From contig NZ_CP098478.1 in assembly GCF_023702675.1 (NCBI RefSeq), positions 3,534,001 to 3,598,000 of the forward strand: a DNA stretch of 64,000 bases, in the 5' to 3' direction. Under the pieces are notes generated by a model. It searched no databases, was not told the origin of the DNA, and saw nothing but the letters and a program-made list of their open reading frames with translations. This stretch comes from Acinetobacter sp. C26M (GTDB taxonomy: Bacteria; Pseudomonadota; Gammaproteobacteria; Pseudomonadales; Moraxellaceae). Below are positions 8,979 to 17,572 of the stretch, one piece after another; position 1 is the first letter of the stretch; each line of letters opens with the position of its first letter. A program made the position numbers and the translations under genes.

Positions 8979-9659
8979 ATGTGGTCGATTTTAGCACTCG
9001 GTGCAGTCGAACGTATCATTCATCATATGATTGATTTGGATGCGATTACTCGCATTCAGCTCAATCAATTACAAGGTCAATTATTACGTGTTGTGATCGA
9101 CAGCCCACAACTCTCAGTTGATGTTTTTTTTGATGAAAATAGAGTTCGTCTAGAACCGACCGTGACGGGACAAAGTCAAACCCCTTCTATTTTTGAACAG
9201 CGTCCTTTTGATCCTCAGCATAAACTCACGGATGCAACTGCAACTTTGCATGTTGAAAATACGGTTGAGCTGGTTAAATTACTGCTCAGTGATATGGATC
9301 AAATTGGTAATATCCCACTGCAAGGTGATTATCACTTATTGCAAGACATTCAAAGAATTATGCAGCAAGCTGAGCCTGACTTGGCAGCGCATTTATCACC
9401 GTGGATTGGTCCACAATTGGCACATGAATTGGGCAAAATTCAACTTGCACCGAAGCAATTGAAACACTCTTTACAAAGCCATTTATTTTTTGTTGAAGAT
9501 GCCTTAAAAGAAGATAGCGGTTTATTTGCCCCACGTTGGCAGATGGATGATCTCAATCGAGAGACCCGCCAACTCAATCAAGAAATTGACCGCCTAGAAG
9601 CCAAGCTTCAGCAACTCAATGCTCAATTCAACCCACAAAAGCATTCCACTCAAGACTAG
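8979..9659 (+). CDS. ubiJ: UbiJ-like SCP2-domain ubiquinone biosynthesis accessory factor
   Basis: 226 residues. The N-terminal half is an SCP2 (sterol carrier protein)-like lipid-binding fold, and the C-terminus (LNRETRQLNQEIDRLEAKLQ) is a predicted coiled coil; both match UbiJ. In E. coli UbiJ works with UbiK in the soluble Ubi complex, binding the polyprenyl intermediates on which UbiE and the hydroxylases act. Its position between ubiE and ubiB, with short gaps, is the strongest evidence, since SCP2 sequences are poorly conserved. Confidence 0.85.
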   Translation: MWSILALGAVERIIHHMIDLDAITRIQLNQLQGQLLRVVIDSPQLSVDVFFDENRVRLEPTVTGQSQTPSIFEQRPFDPQHKLTDATATLHVENTVELVKLLLSDMDQIGNIPLQGDYHLLQDIQRIMQQAEPDLAAHLSPWIGPQLAHELGKIQLAPKQLKHSLQSHLFFVEDALKEDSGLFAPRWQMDDLNRETRQLNQEIDRLEAKLQQLNAQFNPQKHSTQD

Positions 9660-9671
9660 GTAAGACTTTAT

Positions 9672-11291
9672 ATGATTCCGCATGTTACACGGTTACTCGA
9701 ACTCTGGCGTATTGCAGCACACTATCGCCTTGACACCTTGTTCCCTGCGGAAGAGTTACCAGTAAAAGCACGTCATGCATTAAATATCATTAAAATGCAT
9801 CCAGCCGCATGGTCAAGTCGTGAGAAAAAAAATCCACTGAAGCTAAAAGAAGCCTTAGAGGACATGGGTCCGTTAGCAATTAAGCTCGGTCAATTGCTGT
9901 CTACGCGTCGTGATCTAATTCCACCAGAAGTCTTAACACAACTGGTGTTATTGCAAGATCGCGTCAAACCGTATGACACTCAGCTAGCCAAACAGCGCAT
10001 TCAAGAATCACTCAAAGCAGATGTATCAACCTTATTCTCACGCTTTGATGAGCAACCGCTTGCCGCAGCCTCGATTGCACAAGTGCATACAGCAGCTTTG
10101 CATGATGGTCGTGAAGTGGTGGTTAAAGTCACTCGCCCCGATATTCGCAGTCAAATTTTACAAGATTTTGAGATTCTAGCTTGGCTTGGCGATTGGTTGG
10201 AAAATCGTTTGGAAGCGGCCCGTGCCCTACACCTCACTGAAATTATTCAAGACTATCGTCAAATCATCTTAAATGAGCTTGATTTAAGTTTAGAGGCGGA
10301 TAATACCCGCCGTATGCGTCACTACTTTACTGGCTCAAGTATGATGTACGTGCCAGAAATCTATATGGACAGTAAAGACGTGATGGTGGCGGAACGCATC
10401 ACAGGTGTCCCGATTTCGGATATTGCTACCTTTGATCGTTTGGGTATGGATCGTGCGGATCTGGCGGAAAAAGGCTTAACCATTTTCTTCACCCAAGTGT
10501 TCCGTGACAATTTCTTCCATGCTGACATGCATCCTGGCAATGTCTTTGTCGAGACCATTAATCCAAGCAATCCACGCTTTATCGCGTTGGACTGTGCGAT
10601 TATGGGTGAATTGTCTAAGCACGATCAAATGACGATTGCACGTATGCTACTGGCGGTGATGAACAGTAACTTCATGCAATTGATTCAAATTGTGCATCAA
10701 GCAGGCTGGATTCCACCGGGTACAGATCAAGATGCCCTATCCCGTGAAATGCGTCGTACCGTTGGCCCGATGGTTTCAAAACCAATGGATCAACTTGATT
10801 TTGCAGGAATTTTGATTCAAGTGATGGATATTGCCCGTCGTTTCCATTTAGAAATTCCACCACAATTGATGTTGTTACTCAAAACACTGGTGCATGTTGA
10901 AGGTCTAGGGACTGACCTCTACCCTCAATTAGATATCTGGAAACTGGCAAAACCTATTCTAACCGAATGGGTCAAAGCCAATATGAACCCAGTCAAAAAT
11001 GTGAAAGAACTGGGACAGCAAATTCCTGACCTATTACTTGGCGCTCAGGATATTCCAGGCTTATTGATTGACAGCTTAAATGGTTTAAAAAACCAATCAG
11101 CTTGGCATGACAAACAACTGCGTGAAATCCAGCAAATGCGCTTACAAATGCAACAGCAGCAACGTCGTAGCTGGATGTTTGGTAGCACGATGCTGATTTT
11201 GTTGACCATCGCGATTATTACACCATGGTTTATCTCAATTATTCTGATTGTACTGAGCAGCATAATTGCATTGTGGCGTATTGCTAAATAA
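9672..11291 (+). CDS. ubiB: UbiB atypical kinase/ATPase for ubiquinone biosynthesis
   Basis: ABC1/ADCK/COQ8-family protein of 539 residues, required for ubiquinone synthesis and thought to use ATPase activity to assist extraction or assembly of lipid intermediates. The family KxGQ motif is present (IKLGQLLSTRRD), as are the Ala-rich nucleotide loop (AAASIAQVH), a catalytic-loop segment HADMHPGNVF and the metal-binding DCA of ALDCAIMGEL. Two hydrophobic segments at the very C-terminus (LILLTIAIITPWF and IILIVLSSIIAL) anchor it in the inner membrane, as in E. coli. Last gene of ubiE-ubiJ-ubiB, closed by a strong terminator. Confidence 0.95.
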   Translation: MIPHVTRLLELWRIAAHYRLDTLFPAEELPVKARHALNIIKMHPAAWSSREKKNPLKLKEALEDMGPLAIKLGQLLSTRRDLIPPEVLTQLVLLQDRVKPYDTQLAKQRIQESLKADVSTLFSRFDEQPLAAASIAQVHTAALHDGREVVVKVTRPDIRSQILQDFEILAWLGDWLENRLEAARALHLTEIIQDYRQIILNELDLSLEADNTRRMRHYFTGSSMMYVPEIYMDSKDVMVAERITGVPISDIATFDRLGMDRADLAEKGLTIFFTQVFRDNFFHADMHPGNVFVETINPSNPRFIALDCAIMGELSKHDQMTIARMLLAVMNSNFMQLIQIVHQAGWIPPGTDQDALSREMRRTVGPMVSKPMDQLDFAGILIQVMDIARRFHLEIPPQLMLLLKTLVHVEGLGTDLYPQLDIWKLAKPILTEWVKANMNPVKNVKELGQQIPDLLLGAQDIPGLLIDSLNGLKNQSAWHDKQLREIQQMRLQMQQQQRRSWMFGSTMLILLTIAIITPWFISIILIVLSSIIALWRIAK

Positions 11292-11306
11292 ACAGATATA
11301 CACATC

Positions 11307-11340
11307 AAAGGCCGTATCTCATGGATACGGCCTTTGTTTT
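11307..11340 (+). terminator. Rho-independent terminator after ubiB
   Basis: AAAGGCCGTATC and GATACGGCCTTT form a 12-bp perfect stem with a TCATG-type loop, followed by GTTTT. Confidence 0.9.
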
Positions 11341-11435
11341 AAGCTTCAACATTTGCCTGATGAATCTTAATAAAATCTTCGAGATCAGTTAAGATCATAG
11401 CTGACTGATCGATAAACATCTTAAAAGAACAAATA

Positions 11436-12752
11436 ATGAAAACACCTCATTTTGCAATTGTTGGTGCTGGCACAGCTGGACTGGCAACGGCGATTCTGCT
11501 TGCCCGTGAAGGCAATCACGTCACGATTTTTGAACAAGTTGATGAACTCTCGCCTGTCGGTGCGGGTTTGCTATTGCAACCTGCAGGTTTAGCGGTATTT
11601 GAACATTTGGGTGTCCTTGAGCATGCCTTAAAATTAGGCGCTAAAGTGACAGGTCTGGAAGGTCAACTTCCTGATAAGCGTCTCTTGGTGAATAGCCACT
11701 ATCATCAGGCAGGTAGTAATCTCTATGGTCTCGGTATTCATCGTGCCACTTTATGTCACGTTCTCACCCACAAACTGGCTGAATATTCTAGTCATGTGAC
11801 TTGGCGCATGAGCCATAGCATTGAACAGATTGAAGAACGACCGAGCGAAGTCCGATTATTAGGTACTTATCAGCAACACAAATTTGATGACTGTTTTGAT
11901 GCTGTACTGATTGCCAATGGTGCACGCAGTCAATTACGCCCTCAAGCATGGGTGAAAGTTGACCAGGCTTATCCTTGGGGCGCAGTATGGACTATCGTGC
12001 CTGAATGTCCAACACTCAATCCTGAAATCCTACATCAATTTTATGACCGCTCTAAGATCATGATGGGCGTATTACCTACGGGTGCTATACCAACAGTGCC
12101 TCAGCAACGACTCTCTAGTGTATTCTGGAGTTTACCGACCTCACAATTGCACACATTCCTAGACAACGAATCCGAAAAGCAAAAATGGTTAAAACAAGTA
12201 GCGGATCGCTGGCCTGATGTGGCGGAATGGCTCAAACAACTATTGTCGAATCAACAACATCAACCGCAATGGTTGTCAGCGCAATATCGCGATGTGGTGA
12301 TGTCTCAATTTGGACAAGGGCGAATTGGGGTAATCGGTGATGCTGCCCATGCCATGAGTCCACAACTCGGGCAAGGTGCCAATATGGCTTTGTTGGATGC
12401 ATGGGCTTTTTCACAATCATTACAGAATGCGCAGAAGAATCAGCAAATAGATTGGTCAGCACTGTGGCAACATTATCATCAACAGCGTCGTTCCCCGACC
12501 CAGTTCTATCAATTTTTAAGTCGCCTACTCACCCCGCTGTACCAATCTGATCATTGGTGGGCGGGCGGTCTACGTGACCTAACCTTTCCGTGGATGTATC
12601 AAATCCCTTATTTGCGTAAAGAAATGGCAATCACTATTTCAGGTTTAAAAACAGGTCTGTTTCAGCAACTTGATTATCAACAAGTAGCGCAATATGCTGA
12701 GAAAAATCATATATTCGATACCAAAACCGAATCTTTAGCTGAATATGAATAA
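11436..12752 (+). CDS. FAD-dependent class A monooxygenase
   Basis: 438-residue flavoprotein of the salicylate hydroxylase/UbiH type. The N-terminal dinucleotide fold is GAGTAGLATAILLAREG, and the second FAD motif is GVIGDAAHAMSPQLGQGAN. The middle 'DG' motif, which contacts both FAD and NAD(P)H in this class, reads ANGARS, with Asn where Asp is usual. Such enzymes hydroxylate aromatic or cyclic substrates using NAD(P)H and O2. The following VOC gene starts 13 nt downstream and is probably co-transcribed, suggesting a small catabolic or detoxification pair. Substrate unknown. Confidence 0.85.
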   Translation: MKTPHFAIVGAGTAGLATAILLAREGNHVTIFEQVDELSPVGAGLLLQPAGLAVFEHLGVLEHALKLGAKVTGLEGQLPDKRLLVNSHYHQAGSNLYGLGIHRATLCHVLTHKLAEYSSHVTWRMSHSIEQIEERPSEVRLLGTYQQHKFDDCFDAVLIANGARSQLRPQAWVKVDQAYPWGAVWTIVPECPTLNPEILHQFYDRSKIMMGVLPTGAIPTVPQQRLSSVFWSLPTSQLHTFLDNESEKQKWLKQVADRWPDVAEWLKQLLSNQQHQPQWLSAQYRDVVMSQFGQGRIGVIGDAAHAMSPQLGQGANMALLDAWAFSQSLQNAQKNQQIDWSALWQHYHQQRRSPTQFYQFLSRLLTPLYQSDHWWAGGLRDLTFPWMYQIPYLRKEMAITISGLKTGLFQQLDYQQVAQYAEKNHIFDTKTESLAEYE

Positions 12753-13142
<390 letters not shown>

Positions 13143-13152
13143 GAAACCACCT

Positions 13153-13418
13153 TTATTTATAATCTATCGGGATATTTTGCAGTTGCAGATGAATATCCCA
13201 ATGATCCGGCTTATTTTTTATTTCCCACCAATTTGCACCAGTATCTAGCCATTTTGTACGATGAACTTTTACTGATTCTTTTGTGCAGTCCTCATACCCA
13301 AACTCAGCACCACAGCAAGCACATATCATAAAGTTAGGTGTTTTCCCACCGCCCCCCATGGTGCTTCGAATTGAATAAGTCCACACACTCTACAAGCCAG
13401 ATTTTCATGATTTTTCAA
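13153..13418 (-). pseudogene. Small CxxC zinc-ribbon-like protein gene broken by a frameshift
   Basis: Two minus-strand frames together encode one recognisable small protein. The upstream frame, from a TTG at 13418, reads MKNHENLACRVCGLIQFEAPWG; the downstream frame reads GGGKTPNFMICACCGAEFGYEDCT and continues to the stop at 13153. I recall small bacterial hypothetical proteins with exactly this order: CRVCG, APWG, CxCCGxEFGYED, then a W/K-rich tail ending in a QLxNIP-like segment. The frames change at a run of six Gs (six Cs at 13352-13357 on the plus strand); one additional G would join them. The downstream part alone could start at GTG 13386 but lacks the first CxxC pair. It is a recent pseudogene, a sequencing error, or a slippage-expressed gene. 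Start uncertain. Confidence 0.65.
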
Positions 13419-13631
13419 TACTGAACCCCAAAATTTTACCCAACACTCAATTAGTACGGATTGAAAAAGTTTTACTTAAAACAAGTAAGTTAACTCCTAT
13501 TTATAACAATATAAACTTCACTCTATCAATCTCATGCAAAAATCGCATAACCGATTTTTTACCCAACAAGCATAGCCAACCCTTGCCACAACCGCTACAC
13601 TAGCTGCTCTCCACTCAATGGATTTCCACTC

Positions 13632-14399
13632 ATGTCAAACTGGTTAGATGAAGTTAAATTTGATTCCAATGGTCTTGTTCCTGCCATTGCACAACATCAT
13701 CAAACTGGTCGAGTGCTCATGGTTGCGTGGATGAATCGTGAAGCTTTACAGCTGACTTCTGAAAAAAATCAGGCGGTGTATTACTCACGTTCACGTCAAA
13801 AACTCTGGCATAAAGGCGAAGAATCAGGGCACTTTCAAACCGTGCATGAAATTCGTCTGGATTGCGATGCCGATGTCATTATTTTACAAATTGAACAACA
13901 TGGTGGCATTGCCTGCCATACAGGTCGTGAGTCTTGTTTCTACCGCAAACTGACACCTCAAGGCTGGGAAATTGTTGATGCACAGCTCAAAGATCCGACA
14001 GCAATTTATGGTGCATCAGCTAAAGTTGAAACACACGATCATGGTCAAAGTGAACAAGTTGATGTGCTCAGCTATTTAGGTCGTTTAATGCAAGAGCGTA
14101 AAACCGCTGAAGCGGATAGCTCTTATATTGCCAGCCTATATAAAAAAGGCATCAATAAAATCTTGGAAAAAGTTGGCGAAGAAAGTGTAGAAAGTATTAT
14201 CGCTGCGAAAGATTATGCCGTGCTTGCTTCTTTAGAAAATAAACACGACTTGATCTATGAAGTGGCGGACCTATGGTTCCACAGCATTGTGATGTTAGGT
14301 TATTTCGATCTTGAGCCACGAGTGGTGCTGGATGAGTTGGCGCGTCGCCAAGGCTTATCCGGTTTAGTTGAAAAAGCCAACCGTAGTCAAGAAGTGTAA
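13632..14399 (+). CDS. hisIE: Bifunctional histidine biosynthesis protein HisIE
   Basis: Catalyses two consecutive histidine steps: phosphoribosyl-ATP pyrophosphohydrolysis (HisE, C-terminal) and phosphoribosyl-AMP cyclohydrolysis (HisI, N-terminal). 255 residues. The HisI half shows [28 protein letters not shown], the metal-binding DCDAD and the downstream Cys-bearing [16 protein letters not shown]. The HisE half begins near residue 140 (LGRLMQERK) and contains [14 protein letters not shown] and an acidic YEVADLWFH helix. Not in a his operon here; the flanking genes are unrelated. It may be transcriptionally linked to the helicase gene that starts 9 nt after its stop. Confidence 0.95.
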   Translation: MSNWLDEVKFDSNGLVPAIAQHHQTGRVLMVAWMNREALQLTSEKNQAVYYSRSRQKLWHKGEESGHFQTVHEIRLDCDADVIILQIEQHGGIACHTGRESCFYRKLTPQGWEIVDAQLKDPTAIYGASAKVETHDHGQSEQVDVLSYLGRLMQERKTAEADSSYIASLYKKGINKILEKVGEESVESIIAAKDYAVLASLENKHDLIYEVADLWFHSIVMLGYFDLEPRVVLDELARRQGLSGLVEKANRSQEV

Positions 14400-14408
14400 C
14401 CAGAACCT

Positions 14409-15911
14409 GTGTCAAATATAGAGAAACCCAAAGCCACCTACGAGCAAGCAATTGCCATAGACAATGCTCGTTTAGGTCAATCCTTTAAAGTGATTGCCTA
14501 TGCTGGCACAGGTAAAACCACGACTTTACAAATGATTAGTGATGCCATGCCTGAACGGCGTGGTATGTACTTGGCGTTTAACAAAGCCATTGCTGCTGAA
14601 GCTCAAAATAAGTTTCATGGCAATGTAAACTGCCGTACCTTTCACTCGCTGGCATTTCGTAGTGCGCCACGAGGCGTAACCGACAAATTACGCTTACCGC
14701 GCTTAAGCCCAAGCTTTATTGCCAAAGAATATCGTCTAGAGCCCATTACACTACGTCGCCTTATGGGCGGACGTTACGAAAAGTATGTACTCATGCCGAG
14801 TCGTCTAGCCAGTCTGGTTGCAAATGCAGTCAGTTACTTCTGTTCAACCAGTTCACAGTATCCAGCACCTCGGCATATTCAAGCGCCAAGTTGGTTACAT
14901 CTGGATGATATCGACGCCTTGCAACAGCATCTTTACCCTGCGGTGGAACGACGCTGGCTCGAATCAATTGATCCAAATCATCAAGCAGGTATTGGACACG
15001 ATATCTACTTAAAACTTTGGGCCTTATCAGAACCAAATATTCCTGCCGATTATGTGTTGTTTGATGAAGCACAAGATGCCGACCCATTAATGCTTGGTAT
15101 TTTACTGCGTCAGAAAAGCACCCAAGTCATTTATGTCGGTGATGCACACCAGCAAATTTACGCATGGCGTGGCGCAATCAATGCCATGCAGCAAATGCCA
15201 TTACCTGAAAGTCGCCTTACCACGTCGTTCCGTTTTGGTGAAGCGATTGCAGATGTTGCCAACAGCTTACTCGGTGCACTGAATGAAACGGTGCCTCTGC
15301 TAGGGAATCCAAACCAGAAATCCAGTGTGGTGAATAAGCCACATACCAAGATGCGTGATGCAATCCTGTGCCGTACTAATGCACGAGCAATGGAACTACT
15401 GCTGTCAGGCTTAGTTCATGGAGACAAAGTCAGCCTACAAGCTGATCATCAAAAACTCAGTCGCTTTGTCGATGCTGCCAGCTTACTCAAACAAGGCAAG
15501 CGAATTACCGATGTTCCTGAACTGGCTTGGTTTAACTCTTGGCATGATGTACATGAATATTGTGAAACCAATGATGGCAGTGATATCAAGCCATTGGTTA
15601 AGTTAGTTGATGATCATGGCACTGACCCACTGAAAAAAGCACTGGCAAAAATCACACCAATTGAACAAGCGGATTACGTGATTTCAACCGCCCACAAAGC
15701 CAAAGGGCTTGAATGGAATCGCGTGCATATCGAAGATGATTACAAATTTAAAATAAATGGGCTAGAACATAAAATTACAGATGAAGAGCTAAGACTACTT
15801 TACGTAGCCTGCACGCGTGCTAAAGTAAGTTTAAACATTCATCACTTATATGACTTAATACAACAATTAAAACGGTGCGCTCCCTCAAGTCTTCGTCAGT
15901 CCGCAGGTTAA
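14409..15911 (+). CDS. UvrD/FBH1-like superfamily 1 DNA helicase
   Basis: 500 residues with SF1A helicase motifs: Q-like N-terminus YEQAIAIDNA, Walker A YAGTGKTTT (31-39), motif Ia LAFNKAIAAEAQ, Walker B DEAQ at 219-222, motif III GDAHQQIYAWRGA at 244-256, and the C-terminal STAHKAKGLEW and LLYVACTRAK. It is shorter than UvrD (about 720), closer to GajB/FBH1-like small helicases. The GTG start at 14409 follows hisIE by 9 nt without a visible Shine-Dalgarno sequence, so translation may be coupled. The next gene, an AAA ATPase, starts 24 nt downstream and is likely in the same transcript. DNA repair or defence are both conceivable; the sequence does not decide. Confidence 0.85.
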   Translation: MSNIEKPKATYEQAIAIDNARLGQSFKVIAYAGTGKTTTLQMISDAMPERRGMYLAFNKAIAAEAQNKFHGNVNCRTFHSLAFRSAPRGVTDKLRLPRLSPSFIAKEYRLEPITLRRLMGGRYEKYVLMPSRLASLVANAVSYFCSTSSQYPAPRHIQAPSWLHLDDIDALQQHLYPAVERRWLESIDPNHQAGIGHDIYLKLWALSEPNIPADYVLFDEAQDADPLMLGILLRQKSTQVIYVGDAHQQIYAWRGAINAMQQMPLPESRLTTSFRFGEAIADVANSLLGALNETVPLLGNPNQKSSVVNKPHTKMRDAILCRTNARAMELLLSGLVHGDKVSLQADHQKLSRFVDAASLLKQGKRITDVPELAWFNSWHDVHEYCETNDGSDIKPLVKLVDDHGTDPLKKALAKITPIEQADYVISTAHKAKGLEWNRVHIEDDYKFKINGLEHKITDEELRLLYVACTRAKVSLNIHHLYDLIQQLKRCAPSSLRQSAG

Positions 15912-15935
15912 AGCGCTCTTGATTGAGGTCAGCTC

Positions 15936-17318
15936 ATGCAACTTGAAGCGGTTCAATTTAAACATATCGGGATGTTTCGGGATTTAAATCTTGAATTTGA
16001 TCCTGAGCAACGCCCCATTACGTTGATCCTTGGCGACCAAGCCACAGGAAAAAGTACCATTTTAAAAAATATCTACCAAAGCCTGACTTGGTTTTCCGCA
16101 CGCTACAAAGATATTCGTACCGCAGGCGTGGTGATTGCTGATCAAGACATTATGCTGAATCGCCTGCAAGCAAAGATCCAAATTCAGGTGCGTATGAGCA
16201 GTGAGCTTGCTGGCGTATTAACTGAAAGCAGCTCAACCCAACAGACAGATACTCAGACTTGCTCATGGAAACTGTATAAAACATTTAATAGTCAAAGTGT
16301 TGGCATCAGTCAAGTCGAAACTCAGCAACTTGATCAAATGGTCACGCTATATCAAAAAACGGGGCTGCAAGACCCTTTATTTGGGCTACCACTGATTGCT
16401 TACTACCCTGCTGAGCGTTTTGTCCAAGACATCAATTTACAAAGTAAAAATACTCCAGGGACATTGCAGGAAATTTCTGCCTACGATTTAACTGCTGTGC
16501 CATATACAACCTTTGCACGTTTTTTTGAATGGCTGCGTGAAATCAGCGATGTCGAAAATGCACACTCAGCGCATATCGTTAGACGTTTAATGGGCAATGA
16601 CTTTAACCAGCAAAATCAGTCTGAGATATTGCAGGAATTACAACAAGAACTGATTAATCATCCAAAGCAGCTCTCTGCACCAAATCTTTACGCCTTGAAA
16701 AATAGCTTAAATACCGTTTTCCCTGAATTGAACGATATTTATATTCAGTATGTGCCAAAGTTACAATTGATGGTGCGTTACCACGATCAGTTGATCCCCT
16801 TTCAGCAGTTGTCTGCTTCCCTCAAAAGCTGGATTGCATTGGTTGGAGACATTAGTCGTCGGCTGTGCTTACTCAATCAGCATTGCTTTAACCCTTGTTT
16901 AGAGGGCGAAGGGATTTTGATGATTGATCAAATTGACCATCAACTCGACCAAAATCACTGTGCAGAAATTTTGGAACGTCTCCATCAGGCTTTTCCTCGC
17001 CTGCAAATCATCGTCACAGGCAATCGAGATGCACTGCTTGAGCATGCATTACATTACCAATGTTTAAAGCTCGATCAGGCCGGTGTCTATCAACTCAATC
17101 TGGAAGCATCTCAACAACAGCTTTCAAATTTATATCTGGGTCTTACCCAGACCGAAACAGCAGATTCCATTCAAACCCAAACTTTGCTACAAGCCGATCC
17201 ATTGACCAGTAAAGTCGATGATTTATTCCAACAAATTCAGGACTTAAACGAGCAAGAAAAGAACAATTTACTCCATCTACTCAAGATTGATGATACACCT
17301 CAAGAAACTCCATTATAA
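15936..17318 (+). CDS. COG3950-like AAA/ABC-type ATPase with degenerate catalytic motifs
   Basis: 460 residues. The N-terminus matches RecF/SMC-like ATPases of the COG3950 group ('predicted ATP-binding protein involved in virulence'): Walker A GDQATGKST at 33-41, the YYPAERFV and FARFFEWLRE segments, and the DISRRL helix at 305-310. Two key sites are changed. The signature-like segment I recall as LSDGYRxxLALV reads LSASLKSWIALV (292-303), and the Walker B catalytic Glu is Gln (IDQ, D331-Q332). ATP binding is likely kept but hydrolysis is doubtful. No TOPRIM or nuclease domain is visible; the last 80 residues are Gln/Leu-rich. GAGG lies 8 nt before ATG 15936. It pairs with the helicase gene upstream. 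Confidence 0.75.
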   Translation: MQLEAVQFKHIGMFRDLNLEFDPEQRPITLILGDQATGKSTILKNIYQSLTWFSARYKDIRTAGVVIADQDIMLNRLQAKIQIQVRMSSELAGVLTESSSTQQTDTQTCSWKLYKTFNSQSVGISQVETQQLDQMVTLYQKTGLQDPLFGLPLIAYYPAERFVQDINLQSKNTPGTLQEISAYDLTAVPYTTFARFFEWLREISDVENAHSAHIVRRLMGNDFNQQNQSEILQELQQELINHPKQLSAPNLYALKNSLNTVFPELNDIYIQYVPKLQLMVRYHDQLIPFQQLSASLKSWIALVGDISRRLCLLNQHCFNPCLEGEGILMIDQIDHQLDQNHCAEILERLHQAFPRLQIIVTGNRDALLEHALHYQCLKLDQAGVYQLNLEASQQQLSNLYLGLTQTETADSIQTQTLLQADPLTSKVDDLFQQIQDLNEQEKNNLLHLLKIDDTPQETPL

Positions 17319-17546
17319 AGGCGTATCAAAAGACAGAAATTGAAACATTATCAATAAAATGATGTTGTTTGTTTCATGTAATAACATCAGATTTTTACTG
17401 ATATTTTATAGTAAAATAAACCGCATTTTTTATTTTCAAGTTGTGCAATACAACTTGCTGCCTCCGTTAACTTGATTGGGCTTCAAGATTTAAAGTTTTT
17501 GGTATTCTCTTTGAGTGCCTGTAAGTCTTGAAAGAAAATTCACCCC

Positions 17547-17563
17547 TTAGGTCTTCGACCTAA
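17547..17563 (+). promoter_or_regulatory. Leader hairpin just upstream of mnhA
   Basis: TTAGGTC-TTC-GACCTAA forms a 7-bp perfect stem ending 9 nt before the mnhA start codon, where a Shine-Dalgarno sequence would normally lie. No purine-rich ribosome site is visible between the hairpin and ATG 17573; the only AGG is inside the stem. The rest of the 254-bp gap upstream holds no gene. Confidence 0.45.
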
Positions 17564-17572
17564 ATCATCGAC

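Noticed and set aside
14409..17318. Complete Gabija defence system
   Set aside because: The ATPase has no visible TOPRIM nuclease domain, its catalytic motifs are altered, and gene order is reversed; only a loose resemblance remains.
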